A program made the translations under genes and the position numbers. The notes under the pieces are model-generated. The model made no database searches. It was not told the origin of the DNA and was given only the letters and a program-made list of their open reading frames with translations. Of a stretch of DNA of 64,000 nucleotides, positions 1 through 13,100 are shown one piece after another. This DNA comes from Strongylocentrotus droebachiensis (Eukaryota; Echinodermata; Echinoidea; Camarodonta; Strongylocentrotidae): NCBI GenBank assembly GCA_035222895.1, contig JAVYIG010000065.1, forward strand, positions 682,001-746,000, written 5' to 3'. Within the stretch, counting starts at the first letter, position 1. Each line of letters begins with the position of its first letter.

Positions 1-173
1 CGCCGCTCAGGGGCTGGCCTTGGCATCATATTATGTGTTAACATAGATCTGTTCAGTTATTGTAAAAACAAAAGGAATGTCCCAGGCCAAAATGTCACCT
101 CAAGTACATACATATTGCTAGACCTTTTCCGCTGCTTGTCAAATTCGGCTTCAGGTTTTCGCCATCTCTTAAA

Positions 174-194
174 GGGGGGGGGGGGGGGGGGGGG
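174..194 (+). repeat. 21-base poly-G
   Basis: Uninterrupted G run. Confidence 0.9.
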
Positions 195-2394
195 CTCTAT
201 TTGCTAAAAATAAAAAAACACTGATAATAATATAAATACAGGCAAGTAAAGCTTGAGGAAAATCAGATGAAGAATCTTTTACAATTTTGAAGATCAACTC
301 CACAAATTGGAAATGGTGAATTATTTTGCACGCTACTAGTACTATCCATTTTTTTATTATATAAAATTTCATATTTTTCAATTTTCTCTCAATGTCATGA
401 TTTATCGAACCTCTGCTCGAAATCAATATAATACTGTTTCTATTTATTTCAAGAAATTTGATATTCTCCAAAACTGATGATGCATAACAAAATCAAGGTT
501 GGTTCATCAACGAAAGTAAAGAGTTTTCAACTTGTGCAGAACGGACAAAAGCACTTAGTAACTAGATACTTATTTTTATCGGATTTTTATCGAACAGTAA
601 ACACTGCAAATAAATTGGACTTTCCCTTTAAAATGACAAATATTCCTTCCTTTGGAGTGTTCTCTCATCGAGTTGCAATAAACGTTCCCTGGGGCTGTAC
701 AGGATACTTCGATTTCTTATGTGCAATGATCTGGAAAATATGTTTAGAAACATGGAAATTACTCCTTTTTTCGAGCACTGAATTTTTGTCAGTGCAATAC
801 ATATTTTGTACTATGATTAAAGGTATTACCCAGCGTTGGTAGATGTGAAAAACTGCATTTTCTTGTCCAATTAGAATTAGTCGACAACCGAATAGACAAT
901 TGGTTTTCTTAAATCATTTTAAGTCATCTATGAAAACAGTAAAAAATAAAACAACATTCTGTTTGGTCACATTAAAAATATTTTCCATCTAAATTCAACA
1001 AGAATTATAGGAAAGTTTGCAAATCTTGGTATTTTTCTACTTTTCTGACATTAATATGATTTTATTTCTTAAATGTTCATAATTGAGGGAATTAGCCTCA
1101 ACAAAAAATAATTCATGAATATCGAATCGACCACCCCCCCCCCCCCTAAATAGATATTATGGAAAATTTATTTTAAAAAGAGATAACACTACTTTACGTC
1201 ATTTTTCGAAATGCAGGCGTTCCAAAGCTGACATTTCAATGGGTTGGCTTCTGACGTCATTGGGGTATTTAATCTTCTTTAAAAAAAAACCTCATCCGAA
1301 TTTTACCTTCACCCTCCACCCATCAACAATTCGCACCTTTTATCCACTATAAGAATCACTTTAAAACAAGAGATACATTCATATCATCGACAGCACTCCC
1401 GGTGAGCTAATCACATTTTTCCTTCTTGGAGGATAAAAGTACGTGAAGTGTCATTTACAGCCCATAGTACAAAGGAACAATCTCCCGTGTATAATAAATT
1501 GTCTGCTTCAATATGTTTCCATGGTTACTCAGGTTGTATACTGACAACATAATAACAGGGAAAAATGTTCCTTTAATGAGAAACCGTCATGAATTGCTGT
1601 CGTCAGTTTCATGAATTTCTGTTATGTTTAGTTACAAAAGACTCTGCAATTATTCTTATAATAATATAACATGTATTGTAAGATATACATTTCCCTACAT
1701 GTACTTTCTTTTTTACGAATTCTAGTACTCCTCATTTGTAGTGGAAATTAATACAGCAAGAGCGCAAACAAGTACACAAAGAACATCTGCATATCCCAGC
1801 ATTATACATTGACCAAAAAAAATAAACAGAATAATATATTTCGCCCACTATGATCTGTGGCCTCCCTTATCAAATGCTGCCACAAAAGTACTATTAACTT
1901 TTAGAAATTCATGTAGGAGTATATCTCTTCTTGCAAAGTCGGTTAAAAAACTGATGCGAAGCAAAATTATGATTGACGGCGATGGTATGGGTTATGAAAT
2001 TATACTCCTCTAACAAGGATATCTATCATTTGGTGATTAATCGTTCCCCGCGACGAATGCAATTCTTACTATTCTTCATAGAAATAAGCTTTAATTTCCT
2101 CCTTTAAAAAAAAAAAACGTTACGCATTTTTTAACATCTATACGCTTTAACAATTCAACAACTTTAGGATTTATGTCGAATGGTTAACACGACCGTTGAA
2201 TTAATAAATGAACCAGGTACCCTTTAACCGGTATGTCAAATACCTTTTAAACTCTCTAATTTTTTATTACTGTACACTGTTTTTTTTTGTCTCTATCTGT
2301 CACCTTTCTTACAGTGCCCCTCTCTAGAGTACCATGGGATGGCAAAGACATTTTCAGTCATCCTTGTCGGTCACACTTGCGATTTTTCAAGTCA

Positions 2395-2419
2395 AGAGGG
2401 AGAGAGGGTGGAATAAGAA

Positions 2420-2451
<32 letters not shown>

Positions 2452-2642
2452 GAAGGGAGAGAGAGAGAGAAAGAGAAAGGAGGAGAATAAGAAGTAGAAG
2501 AAGTAGAAGAACAAGTATTTGAAAAAAGAGGGGGAGGGGAGAAGGAGAGAGAGGGATAGGGGGGGGGGGGGGTAGGGAGGAATAGCAGTAAATGAGAAGG
2601 GGAGTATAATTATGTAGAGAGAGGAGAGAAGATGAGGAGCAA

Positions 2643-2678
<36 letters not shown>

Positions 2679-2760
2679 AGAATAGTCTTAGAATTAATAG
2701 TAGTAGATAGTGAAATAGAGACAAAAATAAAGAAAAAGATGGCGAGATAGAGAGAGAGAG
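2395..2760 (+). repeat. Polypurine (GA)n/(GGA)n tract with poly-G
   Basis: Nearly all purine on this strand, with (GA)n at 2420-2475, 2641-2668 and 2746-2760 and a G run near 2560-2571. Long minus-strand Ser/Leu-rich open frames here are artefacts of the repeat. Confidence 0.9.
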
Positions 2761-4899
2761 AAAACTGATCAATCTCGAAAACTAATTCGATTCCACTATC
2801 ACAGGTAGCACGAGTCATTTCCTTCTCCTGAATTGAAAACTGAACAGGCTGATAGACCATTAACCCGAGATGTTCCCCTAAATTGTTTTTTTTTGCCATT
2901 CCAAAGGCTATTTATTATTGACGACACAATCCAATGCGACGTATGGTTTTGATATCATTCCCAGAATTCATTTATTTCCCCGTATAGTTATTTCTGCAAA
3001 TTGAATTGTGCGTGGAAAAATCATCAAAGGTTGAATAATAATAAGATTTGTGATCTTTTTCTGCATCACACAGAAAAAGAAAAGAAAAATTCAACAAAAA
3101 TCCACCGCAATGTTGTGACACAGACAGTTGAAAGTACAAGGTTACAGGATAACAAATTCTAGAAGAAGACTAATCTTAATAATATAAAAGGTGATACGGC
3201 CTTTATAATATGTCAAAGGAGTTCCACATCTAAAGAAGATTAGTGTTCGATTGGTTGTAATTTTTAAGAAGAGATATTGTACACAGACTTTATTAACATA
3301 GAGTTTCCAACAGAAAAGGAGTGGATATTCATGATATTCATTTGGGTAGAACCCATTTTGATATCTGGACTATATTGTGTGTGTGCGTATGAATCACCAA
3401 ATCTGTGAAATTATTGAATTATTAATTATTTCAGGTGTTAGTGTGTTACAGTGCGTTACATATTTTCTTTGTAAATAAAATTCATTCATTCATTTTAATT
3501 TATTTTTATTTCCAATAATTGTAAAAGCACAATGCAGACAATTAACCAATACCACGCTAGATTTGAATATGTGGATGAGCAGCTAGGGTCAGTGACTTTT
3601 TATGATGTCCTTGCATGAATTGAAAATCGTGACTAAATTTTTTTCCTCATCGATATAAAAGACTCTAAATACACTTCGAAAGCAATAACAACTTTAATTG
3701 GCTGGTAATACAGGCGACTTAGTGATATAGGTTATAGAGGGGGCTTTAGGGCTGAAGCCCCCGACAATTTATTCTAGCCCCCTCCCCCGCCAAAGTTTTG
3801 ATTATACATTAAAAAATGAATGCAAGAACCACAAGCCCGCATCCCTCAAATGCTGCGGCTTAGTATTTAGTAATGGTTATATTTCTATCCATAAGACGGC
3901 TTTGTAAAACATCACTGAATTACATTTCTCCCACAATTTCTCAAAAAAGGCAGATGGATGTTTCTCGAAGCTCTGCCGACTGCGCAAGTTTTATAACGCT
4001 CAGATTGGCTAATATGCAAAAGAAATATCAAGTATCATAATCGTTTGATGTTAACATAATCAAGTATTGGACGCCAACTTATAGATCAAGTAACACTTAT
4101 CCCACTGGCACACTTCACGAGAACATGAAAGTATTCCGTTAAATGTTAACATGATTCGATTTCATATCGGCACATCCATCGGGGGAAAAACAAGACATGC
4201 TTTATGATTGTTTGGCCTAATAATTTTATCCCCTTTGAGCTATCTTGGGATTTCTGATATTCAAAGCCCAAGACACTTCAACATTGAAGTGGGTTGGTTT
4301 AGTAAATGCTATTGCGTAGAAGATGTGATGTAAGCCTCAATGGATACCCCTTAGAGTAAATTGAGACTGTACCCTGGTGCACTTATGCAACATCAGCGGT
4401 TGTTATTGTGGCGATGCAGTATTCATTTTCCCCTTAAAAAACATAGCTTTGCCCTTTGCACAATCTTTGAAGGTCATGCCGTAACTTCCACATTGTTTGA
4501 AGAAAACTGGAGTAACCCTAGTTGTGTTAGTTCTTCATTTCATGTGGGTCTATATGGGGTGAAATCTGCAGTGTCTGTTATTGTTTTAGTTTGATTTTAT
4601 TCAAATCGTCACACATCGTGCCTGGTAATATTCAAAACAAACACGCGAGTTTGTTTGAATGAATGACAAAAATAGACATTGTGACAGTTGTTTATTTCAT
4701 ATTTTAACGTTATGTGTTTTTTATGCACCTAATAAATCTTATGAAATCGAATACGAAAACAATGAAAAGGTAATAAAAAGAGTCTTGATCGGAAGATCAA
4801 AATGTAACCTTGGTCGATAAAATAATTTGTGGAAACCAAATAAAATCACGGCAAAGTGTGAAATCATTCAGCTGAGCGGTCAACACAACTTTCTTTTCT

Positions 4900-5626
4900 C
4901 CCTCCGTGATATTAATATCCCGTGATATTTTTTCGACAACCGAATCTATTTTCGTTCTGAAATGTCAAGTTCACGTTTAGAAGTAGAGTGCAAACTTTGT
5001 CATCGACATCTTCCGCTTGTGTTTTACGATTAGGCGTGAACAAATCTATACATCGATTGAACGTACGTGGGCAGACTGACATCAGTGGCGTATCGAAAAC
5101 CCGCGATGCCTTAATCGTCTGTTCGTTTGACTCTAAGCTGTAAGCAAGAGTGAGCGCCGCATCGCTCGGTAGACTGCGAGATTTCGTTTTACACGGCAGC
5201 ATCATCGGTTGAGAATGCTACAGTCGCAAGGCGCAGACGAAAATTCAACACTGTGCGTGACATGGTTTTTCTGCAGGCACTACTGCCGACTGCTTGAATG
5301 GTTTACGTCGTAAAGCAACTTGGTATCAATTTCATCCACGCTACATGCCCGTGTGCTATCTACTTTTGACGTGCATGACATTGGTAGTTCGTAAACTCCG
5401 CAGAGAGCTTTGGAATAGGAACATAAGACATCACAACAGATGCATTAGTGTGCTTTGCGAAGTTTTCTTATTATAGTGAGCTTTGGAACTAAAGGCTTCG
5501 TTTTATTCTGAGTTTCTTTACTTGAGTTTTGTAACTGGGGTCATCGCATATTCCTGAAAGCAGAACGCTCGATCGTTGGATTCTCTAGAGACGTACCCGA
5601 GTGGAAGACCCGTGTTAACATCATTG
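4900..5626 (+). other. Candidate non-coding first exon and promoter-proximal region of receptor 1
   Basis: This stretch is visibly richer in CG dinucleotides than its surroundings and free of microsatellites. It ends in a near-consensus donor, TTG|GTAAGT, at 5627. No open frame longer than about 100 codons resembles a protein. It is therefore a plausible 5' untranslated exon that could splice to the acceptor at 26936, about 21.3 kb downstream. The left edge is arbitrary: no TATA box or initiator could be fixed. A motif CAGTGGCGTA (5083-5092) also occurs in dispersed repeats elsewhere in the window, so part of it may be repeat-derived. It could also belong to an unrelated transcript. Confidence 0.35.
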
Positions 5627-6779
5627 GTAAGTTACTTACAAGACGATGGTCATTAATAGATCACTGAAATAGCATTGCTGTTTTTTCTTTTTCCCCCGTC
5701 TGGTTAGCTTGTGAGTTGTAGGCCTTTAATATTTAATTTGGATAGTATACTATCTAGAATAATGAATATTTGAATATTACTAACGATGCATTGAATTTCC
5801 AATTGTAATGCTACGTAATTTTTTAAAATATGGATTCCAAACTTCGCATTTGTCCATTTAGATTAAAAACTGTAGCGATTTTTTTTTTTACTGCTGACAT
5901 TTTTGAACGTGCAGATTGAGATCGTCATCTCTAATTTACAATATCTGTTTTGATAATTTTCATCTTCTATTTCGAATATTATCCTAAACGTTTACCATTT
6001 ATACGTAAAGCCATTTCTTTTTGCCTATGCTGCTTTACAGTTTTAGGAAACACGTAGCATGGATACTCATACAGAGAGGTATGTCCTCCCAATTTAGTGG
6101 TATTCATTGTTCTTGGGGATAGGTTTACTGTTCAAAATTATAAAGCTATTTAAGTTAGGAAAGATCATTTAAAAACACATTACCCTGCAAGTTTATCTTT
6201 TTGTTTTTGTTAAAAATGCCTTTATATTCGATTATTTAAACCCTTTGGTAATCTACATATAGTTTTTCCAATAAAGTTATGAAAGTAAGTTCTTGTTCCC
6301 TACTCTTACATGTACGTACACATATTGAGAACTTAAGTGAAACCGACAATAACTGTCGCCGTCATTCTCAAAAAATATCCCAAGGTTTTCCATGTTTGTT
6401 TTGAATGATCGCTGTGGATGTATTGACCAATTTCGATCAAAGTTTAACGTTTCTAATCAACAGACATATTAACACTGAGTATTTAATCAACTGGGATGGG
6501 AATGGGACGAAATCCTCGACGAGGGAAACGACTTAAAGCGAGAGACATAGAGCAGGGATCAGGTGAAAGTTAAACTCTGGATTATAATGACCTCTTTACA
6601 TCCGTCACAGACGGACACTGGCCCCCACTGCCCGCCTCGTATCGACTTTCTTTGACCAATCTCATCTCTCGATCCCTGAATCTTGAGTCTCAAGTTTACA
6701 CACCCTCTTGGTCTTGTCCCGTCACTCCTAGGCCAGAAAAAACATAATCTCACCCCCTCTTATCTTCACCCCTCTTTAT

Positions 6780-6905
6780 TTCTTTATCTCTATCCTCTTC
6801 ACCTCCTCCTCTTCCTCCTGCTCTTGTTATTCTTGTTGTTGTTCTTGTTCTTCTTGCTTTCCTTTTATTCTTTTTGTTGTTCTTGTTGTTCTTCCTATTA
6901 TTATT
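6780..6905 (+). repeat. Pyrimidine-rich tract (CTC, CTT, GTT triplets)
   Basis: Imperfect CTC/CTT/GTT triplets produce a Leu-rich frame with no real protein character. Confidence 0.75.
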
Positions 6906-7139
6906 CCACATAATCATCTCTACCTTTATACCCTCCCAGCTTCTTTACCAATTAAGCACTTAGCTTGAGTGTACTTTTAAAAATGATACTACCATATTTT
7001 GACATGCTATTGAAGAGCATTGAAGAGTATCGATTCGTGGGTCAATAACTCTTCTCGAAAGCTCTACTTTGCCCTTCTCGCTTCGTACTTACAACTCCAT
7101 CCTAGATTCAGTATAGTGTAGAACAGGGGCTGGTGGGCA

Positions 7140-7410
7140 CGTATTCTTCAAGCATGTAGGGGATTGATAGAAAGAGGAGGGGGAAAGAAGAGAAGGAATG
7201 AGTAAGAAAAGGAGGTGGGAGAGAGAAAGCAAGAGCTGGTAAGAGAAAGAAAAAATGAAAGAGAAAGAGAAAGAGGAAGAAAAAGAGAAAATGAAAGAGA
7301 ATGGATTAAGAGAAAGAGAAATAAAAAGAAAGTGAACTAAAGAAAATAGGAGACAAAAAGAGGGATAAAGACAGAGAGAAAGAGAGAGAGAGAGAGAGAA
7401 AGAGAGACAT
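7140..7410 (+). repeat. Purine-rich tract ending in (GA)n
   Basis: GAAA/GAGA wording throughout, with (GA)n at 7380-7402. It shares a specific block (7325-7352) with the tract at 43150-43395. Confidence 0.85.
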
Positions 7411-7689
7411 AGAGAACGTTATAAAACTTCTCTTCTAACACACCTATCACTTAGTTTCGTAACGATGATTGATATCGCATTTCGTCCATCCTATAAGAGC
7501 AGTGTCCAGGCGCCACCGAAGACTGGATCCATGCTTTACTGACCCACCAATTAATAATCATCCCACTCTGCCACCCTCTCTGCCAACTAATTGCCCTCCA
7601 CTCATATCGTAAATTCATTCATACCTTTTATTATCGCTGTTTTTAGTAGAAAGTTTTACTGACTTCTAGTAACATTTAGGACTATTTCA

Positions 7690-7770
7690 TCACCCTGTCT
7701 GGGATTCGAACCCATGACCTTTAATGTAGAGACACATGCGGTCTTATATCAACGACCTTGCACTCACACA
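7690..7770 (-). repeat. tRNA-like SINE fragment
   Basis: The minus strand carries GGGTTCGAATCCC (7701-7713), the same B box and flank wording as the fragment at 9948. The A-box side is decayed and no cloverleaf is possible. Confidence 0.45.
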
Positions 7771-7912
7771 CACTGAGCAACCGCTTGACTTCTATGGCAA
7801 ACACGTGCGCCATTTACCACCTGTCTTAATATTAATTACTCTATAGTGTTTGACTGATCTTGAGAAGTTTATTTGGATAGTGTTCATAAACGCGTATACT
7901 AACTTCAGTCTA

Positions 7913-8073
7913 GGGTCCCGTTGCATATACAACTTACCATTGATGGTAACTTTGCGATTAATGGTAACTACCATGGAAACCTTGATATGGTTGGCTGTTG
8001 GGTGATGTTGCCATGGTAGTTAATATTGATAGCAAAGTTACCACTCAATGGTAAGTTTTATGCAACAGGGCCC
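7913..8073. mobile_element. Short foldback element (161 bp) with GGGYCC ends
   Basis: The two halves are inverted copies of each other over roughly 65 bases each. Left arm: GGGTCCCGTTGCAT, then ACTTACCATTGATGGTAAC and on to ACTACCATGG. The right arm repeats this inverted and ends CAACAGGGCCC. Almost the whole element is one hairpin, typical of small MITEs in marine invertebrates. Confidence 0.75.
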
Positions 8074-8827
8074 AGGTGTAACTTTAATCTTTACCTATGC
8101 CCCTTACTTAATTAAACCTAGATTAAATGGATAGAGTTTATAGTGCGCAGATTTATGGAGCGCCGAGTGTCAAACTTTTCATCTCATACAAATAATGTTA
8201 CTTAAAAGATCAAACAAAGTTTACTTCATAATCAAAACATTTTAACAATTTTATTTCATGACTAATCATTAATTTGTATTTTTATTTGTAACAGAATTTG
8301 TACATGAAAAACAAGAGTTCGACACTTTGCGCTACGTAAATCAATGAATTAGGCTAACCCAGAATAGATTTAACTTAATTTGCTTTTGAATAATAGCATT
8401 TTTGTAAAGCAGAAAGTTAACATTCACTATCTTGCAACATTCCCAAACAAAAGGACAACAAAAAGGAGAAATTATATATATAAAGCATGTGACGGTAACT
8501 ACACAATAATGGTAAAATAGAGATAATAGAACTTTCGTCAAATGAAACGCCGATGGTTCTTACTGTCGTCTAATGAAGATGGTAACATACCTCTATTTCA
8601 TCCTAACGATAATAATTGCCATTTTGTGTATTGCACTATGTCCCTATGCGCCCGGGAAGACAAAGAAAAGGAAAGTAGTTGTTGTTTGGCCATTGTAGTT
8701 ACAGATCCTTTCCCATGTATCCTGAAGTGTTCTATCTCCCAAACCTTTGATTTTATCGTGATTTCTGAGGCACTTTGTTTTGTTGTTTTGTTGTTTAGAG
8801 AGTATTTACGTTTTCTTGGAACTCTCA

Positions 8828-9028
8828 AGACAGTCCATTCCACCCCTCTTTCTCTGCTTCCCTCCAAACTCTCTCTCGCGCTCTCTCTCTCTCTCTCTCT
8901 CTCTTTATCTCCCCTCTCTCTCTCTCTTTTCCTCACCCTCTCTCTCCCTCTCTCTCTCTCCCTCTCTCTCTCCCTCCCTCCCTCTCTCTTTCTCCCTTTC
9001 CTTCCCTCTCTTTCACCCCCTTTCTTCT
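8828..9028 (+). repeat. (CT)n microsatellite region
   Basis: Several (CT)n runs broken by CCC and TTT; the overlapping Leu/Ser-rich frames are artefacts. Confidence 0.9.
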
Positions 9029-9937
9029 TCTAAAAAAAAATAAATCATAATCCACTAATTTTTTTTAAAAATAATTTAATTACATTTTTGTTGCCAACCT
9101 ATGCATGATTAATGCAGGCACGATTAATGATTGCTACTATACATAATTTATATATAAATGTAAAGTATATTTATCAATGATTAATGTATAATTATAACTG
9201 TACATAATATATAATTGTTATTATGCATGATTGATATATATTTGTAACTGTAATGCATTATTGTTTGTATATGTTTTATAATTATGTAGTGCGACCTGCC
9301 ATTGTTTCGGAAAGGGAACATGGACCTGGTATTGAATGTAAACATGTATTCCTTTATATGAAATAAAGGCATGATTTAACAACTCGCCCCCGACCACCCC
9401 TTCCCGACTCATCTCTCACCATTTCTCCACTGTAGCAAAAGATATGTTGTATGACGTCCAAAATACCGTGTTGGTATCTTGTGCCTTCCGTCAGCAAACA
9501 GGCGATTGTTGCGCGTGTGATTTCGCTCTATCAACAGTCGCGGAAGCGGCAAAGCGAGCATACACGATGACATCGATTTTTGTTATGTTTTTCATATTTT
9601 GAAGGGGGCGAAGAGGTGCAGCTGAGATGCAGAATGTCCGTCACAGAACTGGATGGCCCGCGGGAGAGGATGAGGGAGGGGCTCGGTGGGGTGGGGGGGG
9701 GGGATCCCAACCTGTCCAAGCATTTACAAAACAAATACTAATGGGGCACTCCGCTCAATTTTTTAGCACCCCACTATTAAAATCGCTCGGCGACGCATAG
9801 CCAGAGACTTGCAGTACTAAAATATTGCTAGTCATGTTATAATGATAATTTTGTTTACACAGGTAACCTCATCAGCATCAATGCTGTTCTAAGTGGAGAG
9901 TGGAAAATGTGGATTATTGTCTTGTCAATGGACGTTA

Positions 9938-10012
9938 GTGCCGGACTGGGATTCGAACCCTCAACCTATAAGATTTAGAGTCAAGTGAATAAACCACTAC
10001 ACCATGACACCT
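9938..10012 (-). repeat. tRNA-derived SINE or tRNA pseudogene fragment
   Basis: On the minus strand a B box GGGTTCGAATCCC (9948-9960) lies about 30 bases downstream of an A-box-like TGGTGTAGTGGTTT (9991-10004), the spacing of a tRNA gene. The T stem pairs only partly and the anticodon stem does not fold, so it is not a working tRNA. Confidence 0.55.
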
Positions 10013-10111
10013 CCACATTGATGTTTGCATTAAGAAGTCACGAAATCTTGAATTTATCAACAAAATGAGATAAGCACTCTCGTAGAACATCAATATAGTT
10101 CCTTCAACCTA

Positions 10112-10175
10112 ACTGCACATCCCTCGCTTTCTCTCCTTCTCTCTCCTCCTCCTCCTCCTCCTCTTCTCTTCATTT
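10112..10175 (+). repeat. (CTC)n short tract
   Basis: CTC triplets around 10140-10165 within a pyrimidine-rich stretch. Confidence 0.7.
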
Positions 10176-13100
10176 CTCTTTTTATCTCATAAACCTTTCC
10201 CTTTTCCTCCATAATAATAGAAATGTCAATGTTCTCAACAATATGAACATTCACCATGATCACCATGGTTTTATTATCACCGTCATCTCTATTTGTATTA
10301 CTTTTATCTTTTTTAATAGTAATTTTCGTTGATGACATTTATTTGCGTCGTGTTATTTCCTTTTCATCAACTAACGGCAAGATGGATCTCGTATTTTATG
10401 ATGGGTGTGGATTGAATTAAGAAAGAAAAAACACACGAAATGACGTAACCATTGGCGTGATCATGTTCCTATAATAGACCAAGATCACTGTAATGTTAAT
10501 GTATATATGTATATCTATCTTCACATAAATGCAGTAATTTCCTTGTCAATCAATAATCGTTGTCATTGTCATCATAAATTCTCCCATTATTCCTACACTG
10601 AGTACAACATAAGTGAATCAGGAGTAGGCTTTTCCCCCATTAAAAAAACGCCTTTTTTATTGTTAGGTATAGCACACCAAAAATAAGTACAACAAACATT
10701 TGATGATTGCAATTGATCAAGCTTTATGAAAGCTTCAAAAAACAAAAAACAGAATTGAAATCGGTCAATGCGTTGTGATTTTATACCATTTTTTTGATAT
10801 CGCAAAATTACCGAAAAACCTGCCAGAAATGGTCAAATTGGCAAAATGGCAAAATTCGACAAAGTTGACAACTTAATTCATCACTTTCTCGGACACAAAT
10901 AATAAATTAAATTATCAGACACTAAAATATCATCTTTGTGGTAAAAAATACAAAAAAGAAAATTCATATATCTATTACCGTTTTGAAAACAGAAGCAAAC
11001 AAAATAAATAATTTTTGCCATTTTTGCGAATCTGCAGATATGAAAAAGTTGTGAAAATAACTAAGTCCGTCTAATTAATATGCGCATTATGTAATCAAAT
11101 CAAAACCGAACATGATACATCAATGAAACCTATGTATATCAGATAGGTATGGAAATATATTTTGTTTGAAGAAAAAAGAAATGATGAATATTCATCAAAT
11201 ATGCAAATTAGGTTATGTCAGCTAATTGTATATATAGGAAAGTCAAACTGTTCATTTTGTTGGCGTTTTTTAAAATCATATATTTATAGATCATATTTAC
11301 ACCAAATATTAACATTAAATTCCAAATATTTTTGCAATGCCAATAAAATATGGCGATGGAAATAACTTGGATCACCGTTACAGCTATTTCCTCATATGTT
11401 TCACAAATTATTCAGTAAAACCGAACAAAATGATAACAATCTGCAGACCTCAAGCTACATCACAGTATAGTTTCTTTTAAAAAAATGTCAGATTTGAGGA
11501 TTTATGACGATTTTCCGAGAAACCATTCACAGGTACTGAATTTCAGAAAAAATTAAGTTTGGTGACCCCAGTACAGTTGTGGCTACCTTGAGTGTAAATA
11601 ACAAATTAATTTAATGAGTGAAACACATGAGGATATTGCATTTTTGTAGGGGAGTTTTATACATTGAAGTGCATTTTCACCACGCAGAATAACAGTCAAT
11701 GGGCGATCAGCGGGCCATGTCACACAAAAGTCATGGCTGAAAAGACAATATTCTAATTAATAATTTAACATATTTCCAACAATAAACACATGCACCGGTA
11801 ATCACACGATACATCTTAAATTCACCTGTTGTATGATTTGACGCTCGCATGGCTCATCAAAGATCGCGCAAGTCACTGACGCAGCGTTAAGTCAATGAAA
11901 AGGACGCCTTATGTGAAACGGACCTAACGCCGAATGTCGAATAAAGCCTCGTTTATTCCTGATGCGTTTAATATAATGACATTGTAATACGTTTTTACAT
12001 TTCTGTATCTTATAACACAGAGCTCAGCGAATAAGCGTAGGACCTTTGTTGCACGTAATTGCCATTCGTCTAACGCTTAAAAAAACGCCACGGCTTTATG
12101 TCTTTATATCTATCACACCAGTAAATACAAATATTAATTGGCTTTTACTAAAAGTTTTAGTATTGCTTTTTACAAGATAACCTTTTCTTTGAATTTAATA
12201 AAGGCTTCACGGTGTTGCCATTTAAGTAGGTACTAGAATATGGACGTAAGAGACACAAGAATATTTCGAAATGTCAGATTTGTTTGTGAAGAAAATCGTA
12301 AAACTGTTTGGTTCAATTATTGTCGAAATGTTATCAAATGAAAAACAATCTCACTAAGTCCGCTATGCTTCCTGTCATTGACATTAAACTGATATCTAGC
12401 GTTCAATTTTGTTTGACATTTAGATGTTAGACGGAGAATGAGAGAAAAGGAAAACAGAACGAAACATACCCGAAGTCTCCTTTTATCTTGTCAGTATGAT
12501 TAATGTTGTTTTTAATTACTTTAAGTTAAGGTCTTTCCCCTCCCTTTGCCCTATATACTCCCATCTCACTGTGCCATCCCTTCTCTCTGTTTTTCCACTC
12601 TCTCTCTCTTTCATCCCTTCTCTTTTTTATTTTCCATCTCTCCCTTCTCCCTTTAAAGCCCCATCGTACTACTTATAGCTACTTGCGCCCTCTATATAGC
12701 AAACAATGCCTAATCGGTGACCATTGGTCCCCCATGATCCACTTTTTCTTACGTTAATTGAGAGCTGATTTGATGAGATAACCACCTGTCAATGACCTGG
12801 CAGGGAGGTATAATCCCCTCTGGCCAAACTAGTGCAGACGGGCCTTAAGGGCAGGGAAGTCAGAGGGACAGAGAGCACAACGCCCCTCACCTTTCCACTT
12901 TTTCACTCCTTCCAATATTATATATTGCCCTACTTTGAAGGCAGCTTTATACAGTGAGCAAAGTTTCAATAATGTTCATTTAAAAAGCTTTGTTCATAAT
13001 GCTCGCTAGCATCTATAAGCAAATAACGAAGAATGAAACACCCCAACACTGATCATAATATTTAAATTATTTGCAAAAGCACGACAAGGGATACAGATAA

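Larger units (their letters stand above)
1..4899. other. Gene-free, repeat-bearing flank
   Basis: No open frame here has domain-like composition. It holds a 21-base poly-G (174-194), a poly-C (about 1134-1146), a purine-rich microsatellite (2395-2760) and a palindromic CRE (TGACGTCA, 1252-1259). At 3735-3790 is a short segment with inverted gggggcttt/agccccc wording typical of dispersed repeats. The rest is AT-rich with nothing I can name. Confidence 0.6.

Noticed and set aside
477..842. 121-residue open frame
   Set aside because: AT-rich sequence, no domain, no splice or promoter context; a length expected by chance.
4912..5205. 97-residue minus-strand open frame in the CpG-rich block
   Set aside because: No domain; better explained as part of a non-coding exon or promoter region on the plus strand.
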